The notes under the pieces: generated by a model
What the model was told of the DNA's origin: nothing
Seen by the model: only the letters and a program-made list of their open reading frames with translations
The model's database searches: none
Program-made: the position numbers and the translations under genes
Part shown: positions 9,491 through 18,199 of the stretch, piece after piece
Layout of the letters: each line of letters starts with the position of its first letter
Position numbering within the stretch: position 1 is the stretch's first letter
DNA from: Saccoglossus kowalevskii
Taxonomy: Eukaryota; Hemichordata; Enteropneusta; Harrimaniidae
Reading direction: 5' to 3'
Assembly (NCBI RefSeq): GCF_000003605.2
Contig: NW_003124930.1
Location: 4,065 to 39,896 of the forward strand
Length of the DNA: 35,832 bases

Positions 9491-11060
9491 ATTGCTATGG
9501 AATTACCACGTACAGAGGCAAGCAAATATACGTGACGTCATGTGATCGACTCACATGGTGTTTGCTCCAACATAAATTATAATTGTAGCTTCCGTGTACT
9601 TGACAAGAGGAAATGCTGTGTCATTCATGATTGTCATTCCAACAAACGTCCAATGACGTAGAAAATGTTAAATCGAATAATGAGTTGATAATAAGAAACT
9701 CTGAGGGAGAAAAACATATAATAAAAAACTTTCTTGTCTATATATACATCCAGCCGAGCAACTAAATGCAAATGCAAAGACGGATAATTTAACCTAATAT
9801 ACATCCAATCTATGACATTTACTCTGGACTTTACACCCGTAAATAAATCAGACGTCCTACAAGAGAGCTGACGAAGTGAATATGTTCCAACAGGCGCTAC
9901 GTTTGTTTGGGTCGAGTGATATCTAGTTTTAATCTGCCCGGACCTGAATCTATATAGTTTATTCAAGCTGCGTCATAAGTAGTTAAACATCAACCACACG
10001 GCTATTATTAACCATGCTCTCATCGGTATTACCACGTACCACCCTGACTGTCTATTACATTGAATTCACTCGAATCAAGCTTGTAAAATTGACTCATACG
10101 GTTGATCAACCATCAACATATTGAATCTTGAACTAGGTAAGTTTATATTGTGGAAATATGAACATATGAAATACAAGATGTACTTGGACATACTAGTACT
10201 ACAGGTTTAGTAGATGTTTATGTACCGTAATTGAATAGTATCAAAACCTTCCTCATTTGAACAAGTACTTAATTGGACATTCGTGTATATTCCTAAGTTA
10301 AGAGTGTACATATGTATGTAGTATAAACGTTTGATATGTTATGTGACGATTATGTGACGAAATACGACATGCGCTTGAAAGATTACACCATGGTATAAAT
10401 AAGTGCATAGTAATCCATTCATTGTCACGAATATAAGCATATGTGCCGAGTATAATTTGTCCGACGTTAGAGAACACAGGCGCTCATATTTGAGCCGTAA
10501 TATTTGTATAACATGCCTGTTAGATGATATACACTGAATACAATAACCAGAATAATCACTTACATCTCCGTTTAACGAAATCCATTCCCCGCGGCGGCAT
10601 TAAATTTTACATGGCGGGACGAGATCTACTCATCGCCCTCGTGCCGAAAGCGCGACCTTACTAGGCGGTCCGGGCAAGCCCCCTTAACAAATTGAAATCT
10701 ATACCCTTTTAAACGCTATTTCCTGCATTTTGATGGGCACATTTTGCTGACACAAAGGGTTTTAGCTAGATTTTGCAGGGGCTACATTTTTTTCCTCTGC
10801 CCCCCCCCCCTCGGTGCCGCCACCACTGAGTATATATAAGTGGTTATGTGTAATGGTCAACACACGTACGCTTCATTCATCCCGAATGTACCAACCATAT
10901 ATCGAATTTACGTAAAATGAACTTATGTAATATTTACCCAATATTTACCCATCACATGTGTTTATGATATTCATAAAAAATATATGCGTAAACATATTAA
11001 CAGGTCATGATTATATCACATTCATGTCAGATTTGTCAATTGAAAATTAATTACATCTAG
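9491..11060. other. Intergenic stretch with a GC-richer patch and a C tract
   Basis: No supported gene. About 10580-10830 is much richer in G and C than its surroundings and ends in an 11-C run (10800-10810), which suggests an inserted fragment of unknown type. A TATAAATA at about 10394 could be a promoter element for the downstream gene, but no linked exon was found. The minus-strand ORF at 9634-9966 lacks splice signals or a recognisable domain. Confidence 0.4.
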
Positions 11061-11483
11061 TTGGCGTGCCGTGAACTGCAGTGTCATTTATTACGTCATT
11101 GTACATCAGTTCTGCTGTCTGGCTGCCTTGCCGTAAACTGTAGTGTTACATGTTACGTCATTATATAGCAGCTCTGCTGTCTGGCTGCCTTACCGTAAAG
11201 TGTATTGTCACATGTTACGTCATTGAACAACAGTTCTTCTGTGTGGCTGCCTTACCGTAAACTGTAGTGTCGCAGATTACGTCCTTGTACAGCAGTTCTG
11301 CTGTCTGGCTGCCTTGCCGTAAACTGTGGTGTCACATGTTACGTCATTGTACAGTAGCTCTGCTGTCTGGCTGCCTTGCTGTAAACTGTATCGTCACATA
11401 TTACGTCATTGTACAGCAGCTCTGCTGTCTGTCTGGTTGCCTTGCCGTAAACTGTAGTGTTACATGTTACGTCATTGTACAGC

Positions 11484-11897
11484 NNNNNNNNNNNNNNNNN
11501 NNNNNNNNNNNNNNNNNNNNNNNNNNNNNNNNNNNNNNNNNNNNNNNNNNNNNNNNNNNNNNNNNNNNNNNNNNNNNNNNNNNNNNNNNNNNNNNNNNNN
11601 NNNNNNNNNNNNNNNNNNNNNNNNNNNNNNNNNNNNNNNNNNNNNNNNNNNNNNNNNNNNNNNNNNNNNNNNNNNNNNNNNNNNNNNNNNNNNNNNNNNN
11701 NNNNNNNNNNNNNNNNNNNNNNNNNNNNNNNNNNNNNNNNNNNNNNNNNNNNNNNNNNNNNNNNNNNNNNNNNNNNNNNNNNNNNNNNNNNNNNNNNNNN
11801 NNNNNNNNNNNNNNNNNNNNNNNNNNNNNNNNNNNNNNNNNNNNNNNNNNNNNNNNNNNNNNNNNNNNNNNNNNNNNNNNNNNNNNNNNNNNNNNNN
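11484..11897. other. Assembly gap (414 N)
   Basis: A run of N inside the 62-bp array. The true number of units is unknown, and ORFs drawn across it are artefacts. Confidence 1.
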
Positions 11898-11949
11898 ACT
11901 CTGGTTGCTGTGCCGTAAACTGCAGTGTCGCTTATTACGTCAGTTTACA

Positions 11950-11979
11950 CACGGTTACTAAATCTTTTTAGTAACCGTG
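11950..11979. repeat. Perfect hairpin, 13-bp stem and 4-nt loop
   Basis: CACGGTTACTAAA, loop TCTT, then TTTAGTAACCGTG. It interrupts the degenerate right part of the 62-bp array. Confidence 0.9.
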
Positions 11980-12252
11980 GCTTACAGCAGCCTTGCTGTG
12001 CCGTGAGCTGTAGTGTCACTTCACAGTCTCTCTATCCCGTGTGTTCCCTTATTACGTCACTGTACAATATAGCTATGTTGTAAGGCTGGTGTGCCGTAAA
12101 CTGTGGTGTCACTTATTACTCGATCGTCTTATTCGTCAAAAGTCCATTTCCAAATGTCAAATAACTGTTAATTTAACTTGCAAATTACTATAAAATTATT
12201 GATTCCCTTTTCTCTCTTAGCTTTAAAAAAGTGTTGCCGTAAAATTAAAGTA

Positions 12253-14911
12253 ATGGCCGACACACAGTGCTATAATGGCGAAGGATGTGGACACACTACA
12301 ATTCCAAATGAACTTATTAATGAATACAGACATGCCAAAGAAATCTCTCTGAAGAACAATCTCATAATGGTCGTAGACGAAGAGATAATAAAAGTTTGGG
12401 ATAATCTCGAATCCCTCGATTTAAGTAAAAATAAATTATCCAGTTTACCGAAAGCTATTGGAGAACTATCCAAGTTGAAATCGTTGATAATTTTTGAAAA
12501 TGAGCTCAAATCGTTACCTGATTCTTTGGTTAGACTAAAAAAGCTGACAACATTTCATTGTGATAGAATTCCTGGTTATATCAAATACGGAGTGAAGATT
12601 GACAACAACAGAGCTGAGATTGAGAAACTATGGAAAGAGTGCTTTCGCCGAAAACCATGTCAACAAACACAGTCAGATTCAATACGAGATATAAACGAAA
12701 GTAGGTATTATATAAGTTTAATGTAATTAATGATATTAATAATTAGTAATATGTGTATATATATGTATATATGTGTTCAATGTGCGATGCACTACAAAAT
12801 ACGCTGACATTTTACGAAACTTAAAGGGCGGTGGTCGTCGCGCCGCGCATGTGCGACATTTGTGTTGATAAACATTGATTTACCCATAATCCAATGCGTT
12901 TTCCAATGAAATCACGAGTACGAGTTTTGCCATGGGCGTCATTTGCACTAATTACCAACGGCAACTATTCGACACCTCCCAAACACTAAAAAAATACCTA
13001 ATTAAAGCTTAGTAACCTCTCAGTTTGTACTAGTTGGTGTGTGTAACTGTCAAAATCGCTATCTTTGTTTATATGAGACTCATATCTCGCGAATGCGCGG
13101 CGCGACGACTACCGCTCTTTAAGCATAGTTCAAAATACTAGGGGACAATTGAAATGCGATAATTCCCTAAATAATCAATGTATACAGACACACGTGACAG
13201 CAATATGTGAAAACAAACATTATATGCGTCGTACGAAGTTGACATTGCTAGTAACTTCATAAAATTATTTATACTCTAGACATTGAAAAGTTCAGTGTCG
13301 TCCAAGACAAAACGGCTGATGGCGTAAGATATACTTCGCGGTAAGACCAATGTGTTTATTATGTTTTCGTATTATTTCGCACTGTCGTGTCATTTACTGG
13401 ACTTGGCTGTGTTAGACTGTACAATACTAAATAGTGTATTTTGTTGAAATGTATTGTGCTGTAGATCTAGTGAAGATGAATATAATATGTCAAATACAAG
13501 GCGTGGTACAGCAATTATTATCAATAACAAGTTTTTTGACAAGAAAACTGGTATGAATACACGACACGGAACGGATTTTGATGCCGTGAATCTAAGGCGT
13601 TCCTTCGAAAGACTTGGATTTGATGTGACCAGGCATGATAACTTAAGTGCACGTAAAATGTTACAACTCATGGATCTCGGTAAGAAATTGTAATTGTGTT
13701 TTTTTTCCCAGTTCGTGTCAGTTAGTGTGTACATCGTTGATGTATTTATTTAAGTTTATAAATCTAACCAGTACCCATATTTATGTTAGTGTCACGTGAA
13801 TCCTATGGTAATTGTGATGGTCTAGTCGTTGCTATACTCAGTCACGGGGATGACGGGATTGTCTACGGAACCGACTATTACGTCAGTATTATGACCTTGG
13901 TAGAATTTTTCTATGGCGATAGATGCCCAACCCTTGCAGGGAAGCCTAAACTATTTTTCATCCAGGTAATAGTTAAACCTCACTCATATATATTCTGATT
14001 CGGTAGAATAGAGCTTAGTTTAGCCTAATCTTGCTTGTATCTAATTGTGTTCCAGCTACCTTGTCCAAACAAAAGACTTTGATGAACATAATTCGATTGT
14101 ATTTCTGACCCCGGCGGAGGGGTCACATTATATGAGTCAGTCTGTGTTGACCTGTCAAGACAGCGTCACGGTATGGAGATACATATTGTGTACATGTGAT
14201 TTATTAGTATTTGAAACATATATATTATATTCACAGTCTTGTTTTGGTGATAAAGCTATTGATAGTGCTATAGCTAAAAGTAGTGGGTCCGACCAGACAG
14301 ATTTAGGAGAGGTTAAACGTATTCCAGTAGCAGCAGATATTCTTCTAGTGCAATCCACGTCGAAAGGTATTTCATTAATTGTTATTACTTTGCAACCGAC
14401 AAATGCTATTAGTCTTTTAAATAAAACTCCAAGTATGGGAGGAGAGTGATTCCATCAAAATCAGGGCGCTGAATATGTCCTGTAGTTTTATAGCCATATT
14501 GTATACTGCATGTTTGGGACCTTAACTATTATTTGATCAATGATACCATGGTGCAATAAACATATACTGAGAGTGTTAATCGGAAAGACTATTCGGTTGT
14601 GAGATCAATTCAATGACGAATCTTTTTTTATTGGTGTACGTACCAGAGCTATTTATATTCATAGTTTATTGTGTTAATTGCATCTTATAGGTTCATATGC
14701 TTGGGAAAATGAACCTAAAGGCTCATATTTTATTCAGTCTTTGTGTCACGTGCTCGATCACTATGGTGATAGTATGGAAGTATTACAGATGATGACAAGA
14801 GTAAGCAAGATGGTCGTCGATGAACTTGGTCCAGACAAAGAAAGACTTGTTCCTCGTGTCTATTGCATGTTGACAAAAGATTTATATCTAACACCCAAAT
14901 GTGACTCATAA
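12253..14911 (+). CDS. LRR-caspase: leucine-rich repeats fused to an effector-like caspase domain (5 exons, 397 aa)
   Basis: Coding exons are 12253-12704, 13465-13679, 13790-13965, 14237-14366 and 14691-14911. All have GT/AG borders, the phases (2, 1, 0, 1) match, and TAA is at 14909. Residues 28-105 hold about three LRRs (for example LESLDLSKNKLSSLP and LKSLIIFENELKSLP). Residues 162-397 are a C14 caspase: R184 in the TGMNTRHGTD loop, catalytic H241 (LSHGDDG), C283 in QSCFG (usually QACxG), a linker with DQTD (300-303), and p10 from about 310 with GSYFIQSLC and MLTKDLY. The residue matching caspase-3 Arg207 is Glu (E330, YAWENE). Caspases cleave proteins after Asp in cell death and immunity; here S1 is altered, so specificity or activity may differ. 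The exon containing the ATG has an acceptor at 12219-12220 and its frame is open upstream, so a further N-terminal exon is possible. A CARD or DED is not seen. Confidence 0.9.
12821..13122. mobile_element. TTAA-flanked MITE, copy 1 (in caspase intron 1)
   Basis: 302 bp between two TTAA sites. The terminal inverted repeats are about 30 bp: left AGGGCGGTGGTCGTCGCGCC, right (reversed) AGAGCGGTAGTCGTCGCGCC, both continuing GCGCAT. TTAA duplication is typical of piggyBac and Kolobok transposons; which one is not decided. Its inner sequence is related, reversed, to 24139-24370, which retains coding sequence. It lies within intron 1 of the LRR-caspase gene. Confidence 0.85.
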
Positions 14912-14924
14912 TTTGATGTACTTT

Positions 14925-17250
14925 AACAGTATAGGGAATTGGTTCTATTCTCGCACATGTACACCAACAACGACACATTCCAAGACGACACAATTGCCAT
15001 ACTATAATGTTTGAGTGGCAACAGAAGCCATATTTTTTAAACAATTGTACTTCTTTGCTTGATATATAATGAAGCTCCATCCTTAAATTTCACATTCGTA
15101 TATACTAATATATTTTCATTAAAACTCTTATATTTGATGATTATATTTAAGTTATAAACGAACTTGCGATTAAGGAATCACAAATTCAATTTTTTAAGTA
15201 TTTTTGTCAGTATATTGTTTTCCCGCTATGAATGCAATAGAGATGATCTCAATTAGGAATTTTAAGAAAGCTCTCCTTCTGCTGTGGTCATGTGATATGA
15301 CAGACCCCATCTTGAAAACTTCTGTTTACAAAGACTACTTCTTGCTTTCTGCAATTTTAATCTGCCAATTTTGTGAGCCATCGAAGCTTGAAATTCATTT
15401 AGTTTTCTTCTGGTAAGCTTTATCTTTGAAATTGGGGTTACTGTAAAATATTTATTTTATATTTTGTGTTACACTTTATGCATATCGACTATGACATCCA
15501 CAATTTGTCAAATGTCTGAATTGTATTTATTCATTATATTAATTGTCACATCCCCTTTGGATATCTTACTATGAGATATGTTTTATCAAATTATGTGACA
15601 AATCACACGAAAATTACTGATATTTCCATCCGAAATCAGATCAGTTGGGGTTTATTAAGTGCACGTTTATTTTATATTATACACATGATATAATTACACA
15701 CTCTACTCATGCTTTCAATATGTTACTTGTTTTAACCGGTATAAATATGTTAAAATAGTTAAATTAATGCATGTGTTGACCACTTAAATTAGAAATAACC
15801 CCAAATCGAATAGCCAATCAACAAGTTCTGAGAACAAACAACAACATACTTATAAAGAATTTTTAAACAAACAAAAAACTGAGCAAAAATATAGAGTGGA
15901 ACACATTGAAATGAATATTTTGTATTCGTATCATATTGCGACCTACACACGTGGCGTGTCAATATCCAGCAGATCTGCCAGATATGTTTCAGCTGTAGAT
16001 TAATCTCATACCACCTGCTACGGTATCGTGAGTAGTAATATTTTATTATCTTTATGTAAGTTTATCTAATATATAAAATACAAATGTGTTAATTTATTTA
16101 CAAAATAGATATTATTGAGTAAGATCTGGCAAAACTGTCTGCATTGTGATATTGTTCTGTCCTTTGGGAATTAGGACATTATTACAAATCGTTACAAATC
16201 TATAGCAGTGTGATATGATTCTACCTTTATATAAGACTGATAATATTTTATTACAGTATATATGGCATAATCAGAATAATACTAGAATATTTATCAAGTT
16301 TGAATGATATATTTTCAAAAGTAGCAACAATCCAATGAGTTCAAATCGTGTTTTTGCTGGCCTATTTATTACATTATTTGTATGAATATTACAGGGCGTG
16401 ATAAGATCATAGTTGTATGTCTTGCAGCCCAGGATTTGACCATGTTTTGTACTGTATTGTCCATGTACCTTGTACACGTTGTAGTTATATTGTACTCGTG
16501 AATTTGTAATTTCTCTATGCAACTCCTTTTAATATATGGTGAATTTAATAACATACTTTTGAAATGAATAAATGAATGAATACCAACACTCTCTTCCACA
16601 AATTCAGTATAATGTATTTACATATACTCTGTTCACTCAGATAATCAGATAACTTTGACTTTGGCGCAAAAAAACAACGACAAACTAACTTGCCGTTATT
16701 ATTTTATATATATATATAGTATCTCGGTGAAACCAAATTTTATTCAAAAATAATATTAGATAAAAATAGCTGTCTTGCTTCTTGTTAAAATACAATTTAG
16801 CCGCTCTGTGTATACTCCTAAATATTAACACCATGGTAAATTATGCGTATAAATCACTTGAAGACCATTTCTTTTTAACAACTGTTAGTCTCGGAGCTAA
16901 ATCAAAACTCTCTGAAACTATTCTAATATTCAGACAAATTACCAAATGATTAAAAGCTAGTATATGGTTATTAAGTAGGCAATATCGTGTTCGTGTTTAT
17001 TTAGAATCGGACTACAAATAAACTATTTACTTAATTTACTTAAAAGCAGTACGTGACAAAAATTGAACAATCGTTTTGTTTTCAGGGCCAATAATATTTA
17101 TTTTTCGTTACTCATTGTTAAATAGACGTACAGTGTGAACTTATATTAGAAAGAAATTTAATATTTGATATTAAGCTAGCTCTGATTAAAAGTACATAAC
17201 ACAGCGGTTACTGATATGGGAGCAATTTTTATGTTAATTTTGTCGCGCTA
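14925..17250. other. AT-rich intergenic stretch without recognised genes
   Basis: No supported gene. About 15205-15240 resembles the start of IL-17 exon 2 (TCAG acceptor followed by TATATTGTTTTCCCGCTAT), but the similarity stops after about 35 bp. Short ORFs at 15204-15416 and 16271-16599 (minus) lack other support. Confidence 0.45.
15118..15123 (+). promoter_or_regulatory. Possible polyadenylation signal (ATTAAA) of the LRR-caspase gene
   Basis: ATTAAA about 207 bp after the stop codon at 14911. No canonical AATAAA was seen closer. Confidence 0.35.
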
Positions 17251-17253
17251 TAG

Positions 17254-17489
17254 AATTATACGACATTAGCCTGTTTCACATTTATATCAAATGCGAAATC
17301 AAATATTTGTTGAACCTGGTGTATGGCAAAGTGGTTTGCGATCCCCTTTACTATCAGCAAGATTGTGGCTACCGACTCCCATGGTCGACTGCACACTTCG
17401 AAGTGCAAAAAAAAAGAGTACATCCGGTTCCTTTGCCAGACTCCCGGCATTTGTCGTTTGGATAACGGCATCCTTTCGCGAGTGACGTA
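17254..17489 (+). CDS. Candidate terminal exon of an unrecognised Cys-containing protein
   Basis: After an acceptor-like CGCGCTATAG (ending 17253), a frame without ATG is open for 77 codons to TAA at 17487-17489. Key stretches are VYGKVVCDPLYYQQDCGYRL, RFLCQTPGICRLDNG and the last residues SRVT, with five spaced Cys after residue 15. No family was recognised. The opposite strand also has an open frame of 84 codons (17256-17510), so the coding strand is not certain. No matching upstream exon was found. Confidence 0.28.
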
Positions 17490-17767
17490 AAGCTCAAACT
17501 CAGTGCACATAAAAGATCAAGTTGCTCCTGCTCTCAATGATTAGGGTTTCCGCTGGAAAACTAAGTCATTTTTCTCAGTACATGTATATGTTTATGGTGT
17601 TCCGTCCCTCATTTCCGATCAAGTAGTAATAGGGGCCGACCTGTTGACCAGAAATGATTGTATGAGTGGGTAATATGCACTTTCAATCCGATGAATACTG
17701 GCTAAATAAATAGATGAATAAATAAACATGCTTAAAATTTAGTTCGGTGTCACACAATTAAAACGTC

Positions 17768-18115
17768 TTTATTCAGCTGCAGGTCACTCATTCTCTTTTC
17801 TTGAAATGAAGTGTCGAACATGGCGGTCCCCAAAGTGTTGTTTACCCAGGCTTTTCTGTAATACTTTGCAAATCTCAACGAATTTATCGTTTGCATCATC
17901 GGAATAGTGTAATATTAAATCGTCCTGGAGTTCTTCAAACTGATTTGAGTACAACTTAAAGGGCGGCAGTCGTCGCGCCGCGTCTTGTTCGCTATGGGAC
18001 TCATAGCGACGTACGTATGCAACGTGTGTAAAATACATTGTTTATTTACATGAAATTCGAACACGCGCTGCGCGACGACCACTGCGCTTTAACTTTCTTT
18101 TCACTTGTGATGCCG
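17768..18115 (-). pseudogene. CARD-like terminal exon remnant split by a MITE
   Basis: On the minus strand, codons from about 18115 to 18093 (KENGITSEKKV), then the MITE, then 17955 to 17784 form one frame if the MITE and one TTAA are skipped. Stretches are ENGITSEKK, EELQDDLILHYSDD and NDKFVEICKVLQKSLGKQHF, ending at TGA (17784-17786) with AATAAA 11-16 bp further on (17768-17773). The spacing resembles helices 3-6 of a CARD (the 'GI-T-E' turn, an amphipathic helix, then a F--IC--L helix). Upstream codons are in another frame (HEKREQIATMLGYSKLK), so there is also a frameshift. The CARD call is motif-level inference; a TIR-like start was considered but fits less well. Confidence 0.4.
17956..18092. 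mobile_element. TTAA-flanked MITE, copy 2
   Basis: 137 bp between TTAA sites. Terminal inverted repeats are AGGGCGGCAGTCGTCGCGCC (left) and, reversed, AGCGCAGTGGTCGTCGCGCA (right), the same family as 12821-13122 but shorter. Its insertion breaks the minus-strand CARD-like reading frame. Confidence 0.85.
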
Positions 18116-18199
18116 TTCTCTTTAATTTAGAATATCCTAGCATGGTTGCGATCTGTTCGCGTTTCTCGTGTTGAATTTGGTCTTCCGTTCATACAACGA

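Larger units (their letters stand above)
11061..12120. repeat. 62-bp tandem array with a sequence gap
   Basis: Units are 62 bp, anchored on GCCGTAAACTGTAGTGTCAC and TTACGTCATTGTACAGCAG. CCGTAAA recurs at 11131, 11193, 11255, 11317 and (as CTGTAAA) 11379, exactly 62 bp apart, then at 11445 after a 4-bp insertion. More diverged units continue to the right of the N gap. TTACGTCA, a CRE/ATF-like octamer, is intact at 11091, 11153, 11215, 11339, 11401, 11467, 11935 and 12052. The array lies directly upstream of the LRR-caspase gene. A regulatory role is only an inference. Confidence 0.93.

Noticed and set aside
9634-9966. 110-codon minus-strand ORF
   Set aside because: No recognisable domain, signal, splice context or repeat relationship; compatible with chance.
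11267-11971. ORFs spanning the N run
   Set aside because: They are open only because N is read through; the sequence is a tandem repeat and a gap.
14045-14236. N-terminal part of an ORF reading into caspase exon 4
   Set aside because: This is intron 3 read-through; a clean acceptor at 14236 begins the QSCFG exon in phase 0.
16320-16345. GTTCAAATC resembling a tRNA T-arm
   Set aside because: No acceptor stem, D-arm or anticodon arm could be folded around it.
17784-18038. TIR or SEFIR domain reading of LILHYSDDANDKF
   Set aside because: The 'hYSxxD' start is suggestive, but the following helices and the upstream ENGIT turn fit a CARD-like order better, and no TIR box 2 follows.
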